From NCBI GenBank assembly GCA_030066045.1, contig JASJCJ010000043.1, positions 1-38,970 of the forward strand: DNA of 38,970 nucleotides. Direction: 5' to 3'. The notes beneath the pieces are model-generated. The model was not told where the DNA came from. It saw only the letters and a list, made by a program, of their open reading frames with translations, and made no database searches. The position numbers and the translations under genes are program-made. Source of the stretch: Calothrix sp. MO_167.B12. Lineage in GTDB: Bacteria; Cyanobacteriota; Cyanobacteriia; Cyanobacteriales; Nostocaceae. Shown piece by piece: positions 1 to 7,616 of the stretch (position 1 is the first letter of the stretch; every line of letters begins with the position of its first letter).

Positions 1-50
1 CCCAAACCTAACCCCCCTATCCCATTCTCTACAAGGGAATGGGGGTTTCA
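1..50. repeat. Palindromic intergenic repeat at window edge
   Basis: A C-rich block (CCCCCCTATCCCATTC) is followed within about 10 bases by its near reverse complement (GAATGGGGG), so it can fold into a hairpin. It resembles the small palindromic repeats scattered through the rest of the window. It is cut by the window edge, so its full extent is unknown. Confidence 0.45.
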
Positions 51-103
51 AAGACTCTCTCTTACTAGGAGAGAGGTTTACCAGAGAGGTTTTAAGTAAC
101 CTT

Positions 104-181
104 TTAGACTTTCCAAACATCCTCTAAGAGAGGTTCCGGTACTTTTTCAATTTCTTGTAGCAGTTGTTCTTTAATAGTCAT
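104..181 (-). pseudogene. Remnant of a DUF2281-type antitoxin
   Basis: Reading leftward from an ATG at 181 gives a 25-residue ORF beginning MTIKEQLLQEIEKVPEPLLE and ending DVWKV before a TAA. This opening is typical of the small cyanobacterial DUF2281 antitoxins, which normally continue with a helix of the type EEVLDFVRFLK. Here the frame stops almost at once, so the C-terminal half is lost. The call rests on recognition of the N-terminal pattern. It fits the neighbourhood of other toxin-antitoxin genes, but the piece is too short to be certain. Confidence 0.5.
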
Positions 182-241
182 GATAGGTGGAACAGTTACA
201 ATTTGATGTATTAATTGTTGATGGCTAGAAGATTTTATTGG

Positions 242-517
242 TTATAATTTATCGTCATCTTTTGGTTCTACATCAGGCATTTTTTTTAAAACTTGTTGAA
301 ATTTTTCCCAGCTACCGCGTTTTGCTTTTTCTTCCCAAGCAAGTGCTTGATATATATCTGCCTCTTCTAGGTAGGGATATGCTGCGAGAATGTCGTTGGG
401 GGTATGTCCAGATACCATTAAATCAACGATTGTACCAACGGTGACGCGCAGAGCGCTAATGCAGGGTTTACCACCCATTACTTCTGGGTTGCGGGTAATT
501 CTGGTGAAGTTTTGCAT
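242..517 (-). CDS. DUF433 antitoxin-like protein
   Basis: The 91-residue product carries the DUF433 (PF04255) signature over residues 7-60: ITRNPEVMGGKPCI, LRVTVGTIVDL, then the helix AAYPYLEEADIYQALAW. DUF433 proteins are small helix-turn-helix proteins usually paired with a DUF5615 PIN-like toxin (the VapBC45 arrangement) and are presumed antitoxins. No PIN-like gene adjoins this one, so it looks orphaned. The last 25 residues (from RGSWEKFQQVLKKMPDVEP) are not part of the usual domain and resemble the tail of other cyanobacterial antitoxins, so the gene may be a small fusion. It is divergent from the ParD gene at 742. Confidence 0.75.
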   Translation of the reverse strand: MQNFTRITRNPEVMGGKPCISALRVTVGTIVDLMVSGHTPNDILAAYPYLEEADIYQALAWEEKAKRGSWEKFQQVLKKMPDVEPKDDDKL

Positions 518-741
518 AGCTATTTCCCCTTGTGTTTACAGGATTGGAAAACTGGGTATTGCTTGATCTATTTTATCCATTAGTTTGATTGTCTCTTGTG
601 CTGAACGGCGTAACCGCATGATAACTGAGCAATCATCAGAAGCTATTGCTTTGTTATAGTTATCCGGGAATTATCATCGTCAGTAGGCATGGCAAAAATG
701 ACATAAACTGCCATGATAAAGTAAAACAGTCTGAGATTCCG

Positions 742-1014
742 ATGAAAAGTATTAATATTTCCCTACCGGATGGCATGCGTGCTTACGTGGAGGAACAGGT
801 TACGGATGGTGGTTATAGCACCATTAGCGGGTATTTCCGGAACTTGGTGCGTCAAGACCAAAAACGTAAAGCTAAAGAACGTTTAGAAACTTTATTGCTA
901 GAAGGGTTAAATTCTGGACGTGCAACACCTTTAACTGAGCAAGATTGGGATGATATTCGTCAAGCGGTGCGGTCAAAAGTTCAAGGGCACAAAGGTTTAA
1001 ACACCAATGGGTAA
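742..1014 (+). CDS. ParD-family antitoxin, orphan
   Basis: Starting at ATG 742 gives a 90-residue protein. Residues 1-50 (KSINISLPDGMRAYVEEQV, GYSTISGYFRNLVRQDQ) match the ribbon-helix-helix antitoxins of the ParD/CopG type: an N-terminal DNA-binding strand and then helices. The C-terminal part would be the toxin-binding tail. The frame stays open upstream to 646, but the added residues look unlike a protein and the family starts at MKSINISLP, so 742 is preferred. No ParE follows directly; the next gene is a second, different ParD. It probably binds its own promoter DNA. Confidence 0.75.
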   Translation: MKSINISLPDGMRAYVEEQVTDGGYSTISGYFRNLVRQDQKRKAKERLETLLLEGLNSGRATPLTEQDWDDIRQAVRSKVQGHKGLNTNG

Positions 1015-1046
1015 TGTTCATTATCAATCAACTGGAAGTATAAATC

Positions 1047-1313
1047 ATGAATATCCAACTTAAACCAGAGCTAGAAGAAATTATCCAAGCGCAAATTGCA
1101 ACAGGTAAATATGCTGATGCTGAAGAAGTGATTAGTAAAGCATTGAAGCTATTATTAGAGTGGGAGAAAGGTTATCAACAGTGGGTAGAAGAAACACGGC
1201 AAAAAGTTGACGTTGCTATTGAACAGTTGGATAGAGGAGAAGGCATTGATGGGGAAGTTGTAATTGAGAAACTGCGAGAAAAGCTGCGTACTGCCAGAGA
1301 GGCGCAAGGATGA
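1047..1313 (+). CDS. parD: ParD-like type II antitoxin
   Basis: An 88-residue protein opening MNIQLKPELEEIIQAQI and continuing GKYADAEEVISKALKLL, the ribbon-helix-helix pattern of ParD antitoxins. The charged C-terminal half should wrap the toxin. The stop overlaps the start of the ParE gene by four bases (ATGA), a typical translational coupling of antitoxin and toxin. It should neutralise the toxin and repress the operon. A 32-base gap separates it from the preceding orphan ParD, so all three genes may be co-transcribed. Confidence 0.85.
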   Translation: MNIQLKPELEEIIQAQIATGKYADAEEVISKALKLLLEWEKGYQQWVEETRQKVDVAIEQLDRGEGIDGEVVIEKLREKLRTAREAQG

Positions 1314-1612
1314 CGCAACATATTATTTCTCCAGAGGCTAGTCAAGATTTGTCAGAAATTATTGATTATTTTGCTAGTAGAAATATTGATGCTGGAGAGC
1401 GTTTTGTTGATGAGTTTGAAAAAAAGTGTAAATATCTAGCTAATTTCCCCAATATGGGACGCAGTTATGGAAATATTAAACCTGAATTGCGGGGTGTTCC
1501 TTTGGATGGTTACATTATTCTTTACCGAATTATAGACGGTAGAATTGAAATTGTGCGTGTAATTAGTGGTTATCGAAATTTAGAATCTTTATTTACAGAA
1601 TTAGATGAGTAA
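1310..1612 (+). CDS. parE: ParE/RelE-family toxin
   Basis: A 100-residue protein of the RelE/ParE superfamily. The pattern is an N-terminal strand (HIISPEASQDLSEIIDYFA), a helix with ERFVDEFEKKCKYLANFPNMGR, and the late strands LRGVPLDGYIILYRI and IEIVRVISGYRN. The R-G-x-P-L-x-x-Y-I-I-x-Y-R region is usual for ParE-type members. ParE proteins poison DNA gyrase, whereas RelE members cleave mRNA; sequence alone does not settle which applies, though the ParD partner favours ParE. It overlaps its antitoxin by four bases. Confidence 0.85.
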   Translation: MTQHIISPEASQDLSEIIDYFASRNIDAGERFVDEFEKKCKYLANFPNMGRSYGNIKPELRGVPLDGYIILYRIIDGRIEIVRVISGYRNLESLFTELDE

Positions 1613-1699
1613 ATTGTTTCCACACATAACCCTCTTATGTAGAATCTACTAGCACATTCATTATTGTTGTTAAAAAAAACTCTAAAAAGGGACGTTAAT

Positions 1700-2085
1700 A
1701 TGCCCAAATGGAAAGTAATAACAGAATTCACATTTGATAGTGCCCACTACATTAAAGATTATGACGTTCCCTGTGGTAGAATGCATGGGCACACTTATAA
1801 AGTCAAAATTGAAGCAAATTCATCGCAATTGTATTCTTCATATTGCCCACATTCAGTCATGGTTACTGATTTCAAAACCTTACGTTGGGCAAAACAGGAT
1901 GTTACGAAAGGAGGACTGACCATTGCGTACTTAACGAAGTCTTACCTCCTGAGTATGAAACCACAGCTGAGATGATTGCTAAATATATTTATGATGAAAC
2001 TAAGAAGAGAGTACCACCAGGTGTAAAACTCAAAATCGCAGTCTCAGAAACTGCAAATTCTTGGGTAGAGTATGAAGATGAATGA
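1700..2085 (+). pseudogene. queD: 6-carboxytetrahydropterin synthase (QueD), frameshifted
   Basis: The start at 1700 is preceded by AAGGGA. The first part reads MPKWKVITEFTFDSAHYI and holds the QueD/PTPS zinc and active-site residues His16, Cys25, His29 and His31 (CGRMHGH). The frame is correct to about 1916, where it should read GGLDHCVLNEVLP but becomes GGLTIAYL. The rest (HCVLNEVLPPEYETTAEMIAKY and on to 2085) continues in the next frame. The 386-base length is one base short of 129 codons, so a single base is missing near 1916-1919. QueD makes 6-carboxytetrahydropterin on the way to preQ0, the base used by DpdA just downstream. It is either inactivated or a sequencing error. Confidence 0.8.
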
Positions 2086-2321
2086 AGTATTTCCAGTTAT
2101 ATAGTTTCACATTGAAGATGCATATTATTGATGGAAACACGTAAGCTTCATACTGATACTCCCAGCATTACTTGTGACCGTCTAGATTCTATGCAGCCTC
2201 ATTGTAAATTGATATTATATAAATACTAAACCTAAATTATGCCGTTGAGGCACATCCAATCCGCGAGAATAAAACCGTCAGTAATCTAGCCTGCGGCAAT
2301 GCAGAAAGTCTACATAAATAT

Positions 2322-3125
2322 ATGTCACTACCGCGCATCTTAGTTGTTACTTCTTGTACAGGTGAAAAACTTTTTAAACCGAAAAATCAGCTAAAAATAG
2401 AAGATTTTAAAGATAGAGAGATATTAAAGGAGAAATCGCAATTACTTTCTCAATATTCCCGTCCAGCAGGTGAGATGTACAAAGGATTGCAGCATCTACG
2501 AGTAATGGAAGGTGTAAATATCCTGCGAAGCTGCTTGGGGAAAGAATCAGTGGATGTCAAAATTGTCTCCGCTGGGTATGGAATAATTTCCGAAGAAGAA
2601 GTTATCGTTCCCTACTCCGTCACTTTTAATGACATGAAAAGTGATGAAATCTCTTCTTGGGCAGATTTTCTGAAAATACATGAAAATTTCCAACAAGTAA
2701 TGATTGAATATGATTTGATATTTGTCTTACTTGGAGATAAATACTTACGTGCTTTAAAATTACCAGTTAAAACTCAAGCAAATAAAACTTTAATTTTTTT
2801 AGCTGCGAAGAATAGTAGAAAATATATAAAATTAGATAATTGTAAGTCATTTATATGGACTCTTGATAATGCAGATGCATCACGATTTAGTTGTGCATTA
2901 GTAGGATTAAAAGGACAATTATTAAGGTTAATAGTAACTGAAATTACACTAGATAATGATTTGTTAGTAAATTTATATAATAATCCAGAAACATTAGAGC
3001 AAATTCTCAATAAATCTATTCCACTATACAAGAAGTCGCGCGGAGCGCGTCTACAAAAATTGGAATTACCTCTGTCGATTCCATGTACATCCAAAAATAT
3101 TTCTACTAATGCAAAAAAAGAATAA
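2322..3125 (+). CDS. DUF6884/YaaA-like protein linked to DpdA
   Basis: A 267-residue protein with an N-terminal strand and Cys-containing loop (ILVVTSCTGEKLF), the segment YKGLQHLRVMEGVNILR, and a second block SAGYGIISEEEVIVPYSVTF. This layout (SCxxxK, then SAxxGxxxxxxxIxPYxxT) resembles DUF6884 and the YaaA-related group, proteins of unsettled function often found with nucleic-acid modification genes. The last 17 bases overlap dpdA, so the two are co-translated and probably work together. A GC-rich palindromic insert at 3034-3053 encodes KSRGAR within the C-terminal region and looks like a repeat that entered the gene in frame. The function is not known; I infer a role in DNA deazaguanine modification from context only. 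Confidence 0.55.
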   Translation: MSLPRILVVTSCTGEKLFKPKNQLKIEDFKDREILKEKSQLLSQYSRPAGEMYKGLQHLRVMEGVNILRSCLGKESVDVKIVSAGYGIISEEEVIVPYSVTFNDMKSDEISSWADFLKIHENFQQVMIEYDLIFVLLGDKYLRALKLPVKTQANKTLIFLAAKNSRKYIKLDNCKSFIWTLDNADASRFSCALVGLKGQLLRLIVTEITLDNDLLVNLYNNPETLEQILNKSIPLYKKSRGARLQKLELPLSIPCTSKNISTNAKKE

Positions 3126-4440
3126 ATCAAAAGTTAATACTCAACAAAAGATAACCCAAAAATCTACAGAAGAAGAATTAGGGAAATTTTTAAAATTACC
3201 AGCCGCAGTTAATAAGAATTTAGCTATGCAATATTTCATTCCAGAATGGGATGATAAGGTAGATGCTGGTTATAATTTTATACTAGACGAATTTAGTCAA
3301 AATCGTAATGCATATCAAGATGATATATATGCTCATGAAATATACTCACAGCCCAATTATCACGGTATTTTAGTATCTAAAGTAATTATTGATAAAAAAA
3401 AAAGTAAAAGAGCCGATATAGAAAAAGCAGGAGGTATCGGCAAATTTATAAGATTCCCAGGTGAAATAATGGGAGATTGTGGAGCCTTTGGATATATCAA
3501 GCAAGAAGAACCTCCTTATAACACTGTAGAGATTCTTGACTATTACGAAAAATTAGGATTCAGTTATGGAGTAAGTATTGACCACTTAATAGTTGGTCAA
3601 TTTGCACAGTCTGGAGTAAGAGAAAAACGGTATAACTTAACTTTGCAAAATGCAGAAGAATTCATATCCAAACATCAGAATATTGGATATAACTTTACAC
3701 CTATTGGTGTAGCTCAAGGTTGGAATCCCCAAAAGTATGCGGAAGCTGTTAAAGCATTAGTTGAAATGGGCTATAAATATATCGCTATAGGAGGAGTTGC
3801 AAGAACGCCAACTAAAGAAATATTAGAAATTTTGCAAGAAGTTTCTCAACATTTAACTCCTACAACCAGGCTACATTTATTTGGAGTGGGACGCATTGAT
3901 GCTCTTCCTTATTTCCGCCATTTGGGAGTCACCAGTTTTGACTCCGCTAGTCCATTGCGTAAAGCTTGGTTTGATGCAAAAGAAAATTATCATACTTTGG
4001 ATGGAAAAACTTACGCTGCGATTCGTATTCCTTTTGTAGATAAGCATTCAATACGAATTAAGCATTTATTAGAAAATAACTATACACGCGAGCATCTTAA
4101 ACAGCTTGAGCAAGATGCACTTAACGCGATTCGGGAGTACGATAAAGGTAATCTCTCAATAGATGAAACTCTTCATAAATTGCTTGCTTTCGATAAGTTG
4201 CTAGAATTACCTCGTGATGGTCAAGTAAAAGATTCTGCTAAAGAAAGACGTTTAAAACAACATACTCGAATGTATAGAGAGCTTTTAGAAGATAAACCTT
4301 GGCAGCAATGTGAGTGTGTAATATGCAAAAAGATAGGAGTAGAAAGTGTAATTTTTAGAGGAAATAACCGCAACCGCAGGCGTGGATTTCACAATACTTA
4401 TGTGTTCGAGCGCAACTTTAAACAAATTCTTGAAAACTAA
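3109..4440 (+). CDS. dpdA: DpdA-type guanine transglycosylase (7-deazaguanine in DNA)
   Basis: The 443-residue protein is a member of the tRNA-guanine transglycosylase (TGT) superfamily. MGDCGAFGY (Asp123) matches the substrate-binding Asp loop, VTSFDSASP (Asp278) matches the nucleophile, and Cys401, Cys403, Cys406 with His428 match the TGT zinc site. SIDHLIVG (Asp158) and the basic tail RGNNRNRRRGFHNTYVF are typical of the DpdA branch, which swaps guanine for preQ0 in DNA rather than tRNA. It overlaps the preceding DUF6884-like gene by 17 bases and sits downstream of a queD copy. Established DpdA systems also carry dpdB to dpdK partners, and none of these was recognised here. The substrate (DNA) is inferred from the family. 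Confidence 0.8.
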   Translation: MQKKNKSKVNTQQKITQKSTEEELGKFLKLPAAVNKNLAMQYFIPEWDDKVDAGYNFILDEFSQNRNAYQDDIYAHEIYSQPNYHGILVSKVIIDKKKSKRADIEKAGGIGKFIRFPGEIMGDCGAFGYIKQEEPPYNTVEILDYYEKLGFSYGVSIDHLIVGQFAQSGVREKRYNLTLQNAEEFISKHQNIGYNFTPIGVAQGWNPQKYAEAVKALVEMGYKYIAIGGVARTPTKEILEILQEVSQHLTPTTRLHLFGVGRIDALPYFRHLGVTSFDSASPLRKAWFDAKENYHTLDGKTYAAIRIPFVDKHSIRIKHLLENNYTREHLKQLEQDALNAIREYDKGNLSIDETLHKLLAFDKLLELPRDGQVKDSAKERRLKQHTRMYRELLEDKPWQQCECVICKKIGVESVIFRGNNRNRRRGFHNTYVFERNFKQILEN

Positions 4441-4443
4441 TAG

Positions 4444-5601
4444 CTATATTAATTCCCAAATATCCTCTTGTGGATCATAATTTTTAGCAGTTGTACCACC
4501 TAATTTGGTATTTTTCAGAATCCCTGCATGGATAAGAATGCTTTTATATTGCTGAAACATTGTTGAACGGTAATCTTCACTTTTTATTTGTCCCCAATTG
4601 ATTTTACCTTTATTATCCACAAGCAATGCTGCTGCTTTTGGTTCAAGAAAAAAAATAGGTGCGCGAGCATGATCGATTTGGTCGCAGACCTGCGCCAAAT
4701 CTGCAAAATTAGCAGTATGACTTTCAAATTTATGTAATCCTTCAATTACCAATCGAGTTATCGGATTTTGCAAAAGTAATATTCGCAGTGCAGCTGCTGC
4801 TTGAGGTTGGCAATTTACTAAAGCAACTCCATTTGTTGACCTTAATTTTACTTGTTTGTGTACCTCTGCCCAAGTTTCAATATTGGTTGGCAAAAGAACT
4901 TTTACAGCAGAGCCAATAGGAGTAAGCTCAACTAATTTACCTAAAATCCTAACAATGCCTAACTTTTGTGCGCCTGTTAATGCCTGATTCCAATCTTTCG
5001 GCATTGGGTAGCCTCTCAATAACCTTGGGAGATTATCAAATGAATAAGAAACATCAGATTCTAATATGATAGACCACACTAAATAATGCGTTGGAACATT
5101 AAAATAAAAGGTATGACCTTTAGTAACCTGAATCACGCTTTCCATTTGGAGAGAGATAAATTTAAAAGCATGACGTAAAGGCATTTTTGCTTCAGGATAA
5201 AAAAGAATTCTTACAACATCACTGACTGTAATAACTCCAATATTTTTGCGACGTGCAAATTTTATTAAGCTCGTTCCCCATGCACTAGCGTTTGCCGCAA
5301 GAAAAGAGTAATGAAAACCATTTTGATAGATTTCAGCTTGTGCTAAACCTTTCAGTAAATCATCATCTCCTTTTGCTTCCACTGCAAAGATAGTTTCCCC
5401 ATCATCTAATTGACCAACAATATCAGGGTGAAGTACAAAATCCCCCATATCTAAAGTAAATCGCTGAAATGGTTCTAAAGCTTTATGGGAAAGTAAAGTA
5501 TGATGAGCATCAGTATAAATCCGAACTACATTGTGTTCTTCTAAACCATTGGACTTTAGAAAATGATGCGTTTTCAAAATAACATTTACTTCTTCAGTCA
5601 T
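4444..5601 (-). CDS. PD-(D/E)XK nuclease-like protein
   Basis: A 385-residue protein. Near the N-terminus, HPDIVGQ (Asp60), then TIFAVEAKGDDD (Glu75, Lys77) and LAQAEIYQ form the D-x(n)-E-x-K core plus the following helix of the PD-(D/E)XK nuclease fold seen in restriction enzymes and Holliday resolvases. The central and C-terminal regions (about 150-385) are not recognised and may include a DNA-binding domain. The gene converges on dpdA, with only three bases between the stops. A restriction role tied to the 7-deazaguanine genes is an inference from position; the product could also be an unrelated defence effector. Confidence 0.55.
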   Translation of the reverse strand: MTEEVNVILKTHHFLKSNGLEEHNVVRIYTDAHHTLLSHKALEPFQRFTLDMGDFVLHPDIVGQLDDGETIFAVEAKGDDDLLKGLAQAEIYQNGFHYSFLAANASAWGTSLIKFARRKNIGVITVSDVVRILFYPEAKMPLRHAFKFISLQMESVIQVTKGHTFYFNVPTHYLVWSIILESDVSYSFDNLPRLLRGYPMPKDWNQALTGAQKLGIVRILGKLVELTPIGSAVKVLLPTNIETWAEVHKQVKLRSTNGVALVNCQPQAAAALRILLLQNPITRLVIEGLHKFESHTANFADLAQVCDQIDHARAPIFFLEPKAAALLVDNKGKINWGQIKSEDYRSTMFQQYKSILIHAGILKNTKLGGTTAKNYDPQEDIWELI

Positions 5602-5680
5602 CTACTGCGGTTATTATTACGCGATTACAAAACTGCATTCTTGTCCCATTAATGATCCCGACGGCTTTTGGTTTAATTGA

Positions 5681-5712
5681 CACTCCTCAGCTATCGCGGC
5701 GTGAGGATTCTT
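5681..5712. mobile_element. Possible IS200/IS605-like end hairpin remnant
   Basis: The sequence CACTCCTCAGC and, 12 bases on, CGTGAGGATTCTT form a short hairpin (CCTCA with TGAGG). It resembles the TGACACTCCTCA...TGAGGATTCTT ends often left by IS200/IS605-type elements in cyanobacteria. No transposase or TnpB is nearby, so it would be a solo end. Confidence 0.3.
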
Positions 5713-5788
5713 CATTCAAATCAGATTTTAAAATAAATTTGCCTTGTAGTCTAGAACATCAGTAAAGCAATCAATCAAAGGTGGCAAG

Positions 5789-6106
5789 ATGGCTGATTAT
5801 ACACTTAGAGAAGTACAGGAACAGGTTGACACTTGGGTACAAGAAGTGGGTAAAGGTTACTGGACTCCCCACGAAATACTCGCCCGTTTGGTTGAAGAGG
5901 TAGGCGAGACAGCTAGGCTAATAAACCACCTGCATGGTACCAAAAAGAAAAAGGACAGCGAACCCACTCAAGAACTAGGAGGCGAACTCGCAGATATTTT
6001 GTTCGCCGTAATCTGTTTGGCAAATTCCCAAGACATTGATTTGCAAGAAGCTTTTGAGCAGATGATGATTAAGTACACCGCAAGAGACAAGGAAAGATAC
6101 AAATAA
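5789..6106 (+). CDS. MazG-like nucleotide pyrophosphohydrolase
   Basis: A 105-residue all-helical protein with the MazG metal-binding pattern: EEVGE at residues 36-40 and ELADILF from residue 66 (Glu66, Asp69), matching the ExxE...ExxD signature. Such single-domain MazG proteins hydrolyse (deoxy)nucleoside triphosphates to monophosphates, for instance to cleanse modified dNTPs. The start is preceded by AAAGGTGG. It stands alone on the plus strand, 187 bases from the divergent nuclease-like gene. Whether it belongs functionally with the deazaguanine genes is unknown. Confidence 0.8.
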   Translation: MADYTLREVQEQVDTWVQEVGKGYWTPHEILARLVEEVGETARLINHLHGTKKKKDSEPTQELGGELADILFAVICLANSQDIDLQEAFEQMMIKYTARDKERYK

Positions 6107-6357
6107 CTCATAGTAAACAAATGTTAAGGTTAAGTATGTTCTCCCCTAAACCCGATCGCCCATCGCCTAATTTAAATACCTGGATACCCAGACATTCATA
6201 ATATCCAAATTAAATGTGTACCCAAGCGGTATGTCAAAATTTCACTAGACACTCCCCAGGATTATTGACGATAAGTCGCCGGAGGAAGACATGGAGACGA
6301 TGAAATTGCGATCGCCGATGGTCGTCGCGCAAACTTCGCTAAATTTTTTATTTATAA

Positions 6358-6774
6358 ATGCCGCAGTACGATTTGTATCACAATGAGGTCAAAAATGCTT
6401 TAGTCAAAGATGGCTGGATGATTACTGATGACCCGTTTACACTAGAATATAAGGGCTTACGTTTATATGCAGATTTAGGGGCAGAGAAGTTATTAGCTGT
6501 TGAAAAAATGCAGCAAAAAATTGTGATTGAGATAAAGGTTTTTAACAGTCCCTCTTTAATCACTGAGTTAGAAAAAACCTTGGGACAATATAGTATTTAT
6601 CTCAGTTTGTTGAAACGAATTAATCCCGAACGTAAGTTATATTTAGCAATTGCGGAAACTGTTTATATAGACTTTTTTCTGAAACCAGCAATTAAAGATA
6701 TTTTAAGCGATCAACAGATTAATTATCTGATTTTTGATCCTAATCAAGAGGTAATTGTGCAATGGATAAATTAG
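6358..6774 (+). CDS. xisH: XisH-family protein
   Basis: A 138-residue protein matching XisH (PF08814): the opening YHNEVKNALVKDGWMITDDP, the strand-rich centre KIVIEIKVF and the ending INYLIFDPNQEVIVQWI. In Anabaena, XisH and XisI are needed with the recombinase XisF for excision of the fdxN element during heterocyst development. The family is spread widely in cyanobacteria, mostly away from any such element, and has a restriction-endonuclease-like fold. It overlaps xisI by 13 bases. No XisF-like recombinase is in the window. Confidence 0.9.
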   Translation: MPQYDLYHNEVKNALVKDGWMITDDPFTLEYKGLRLYADLGAEKLLAVEKMQQKIVIEIKVFNSPSLITELEKTLGQYSIYLSLLKRINPERKLYLAIAETVYIDFFLKPAIKDILSDQQINYLIFDPNQEVIVQWIN

Positions 6775-7097
6775 AAAAATACAGACAGATAATTGAAAGT
6801 GTTGTGAAAAAGCACGCTCAATATCAACCAAGTCATGGGCAGATTGAAAGTCTATCTATTTGTGATAGAGAAGCTGATAATTATTTGTTGATGGATACAG
6901 GTTGGGATAAAACAGGTAGAGTTCATGCTGTGGTATTCCATCTGCGAATTGTTGAGGGTAAGGTGTGGATTGAATGGGATGGAACGGAAAGGGGTATAAC
7001 TGAGGATTTACTGGATTTAGGAGTGGCTCCAGAGGATATTGTTTTAGGTTTTATTCGTCCTGAAAATCGTAAGTTTACTGATTTTTCTGCGGCTTAA
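6762..7097 (+). CDS. xisI: XisI-family protein
   Basis: A 111-residue protein of the XisI family (PF08869): MDKLEKYRQIIESVVKKHA, then DREADNYLLMDTGWDKTGRVH, VWIEWDGTERGITEDLLDLGV and the ending IVLGFIRPENRKFTDFSAA. It is the standard partner of XisH and overlaps it. The paired organisation resembles a toxin-antitoxin-like module, but the biochemical role outside fdxN excision is unsettled. Confidence 0.9.
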   Translation: MDKLEKYRQIIESVVKKHAQYQPSHGQIESLSICDREADNYLLMDTGWDKTGRVHAVVFHLRIVEGKVWIEWDGTERGITEDLLDLGVAPEDIVLGFIRPENRKFTDFSAA

Positions 7098-7616
7098 TTG
7101 TTCAGATTTATGTCCCAATTACCCCAATGGAGTATCGCCTGTCCCTTGTCCCATCCCAAAACAAAACTACAATAGCGACCCTGTGTGATTAATCCTACGG
7201 GGTTATTTTGTCTTTTAGTTTACAGAGAGCTAATTTTACGCCTGAGCGAGCGATAAGCCTTACGGCATAGCTTCCCTTACCGCTGACTTTATTCTCAACT
7301 ATTCGGTAAGTGACTCGTCACCTGAATTGCACAAGTCCTTTCCACATCAGGGTTTTAGCCTCAAAATTTCGTCGAACTCACGTTTTTTTAAGATTTACAT
7401 AATATTTAATTCGACTTTACAAGGTTTTTACAAATAAATGCTATTTAATTCATACACTCTTTACATCGCTATCTGAAATAGCATTTAAATTAATTACTAG
7501 AACGAGCATTAATCCTTGTTTATTACCGTTTGTAAATTCCTAATTAATAACTGGGATTATTTCCATCAAAGTTGTATATATCTACCTACCTATCTTCATA
7601 ATTTTGATGTAAGTAT
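7098..7616. other. Intergenic region before the polysaccharide genes
   Basis: This 519-base spacer separates xisI from the cytidylyltransferase gene. It includes a GC-rich repeat at about 7240-7295 (GCGATAAGCCTTACGGCATAG followed by TTCCCTTACCGCT) of the dispersed cyanobacterial type. The last 200 bases before 7617 are AT-rich and presumably hold the promoter of the island, but I see no clear promoter motif. No gene is supported here. Confidence 0.5.

Noticed and set aside
545-675. Minus-strand fragment reading DNYNKAIASDDCSVIMRL...
   Set aside because: It could be a remnant of a gene linked to the DUF433 protein, but there is no proper start and I cannot name a family with confidence.
3109-4440. 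Ordinary tRNA-guanine transglycosylase (Tgt)
   Set aside because: The C-terminal RGNNRNRRRGFHN block, the SIDHLIVG motif and the neighbours favour the DpdA branch.
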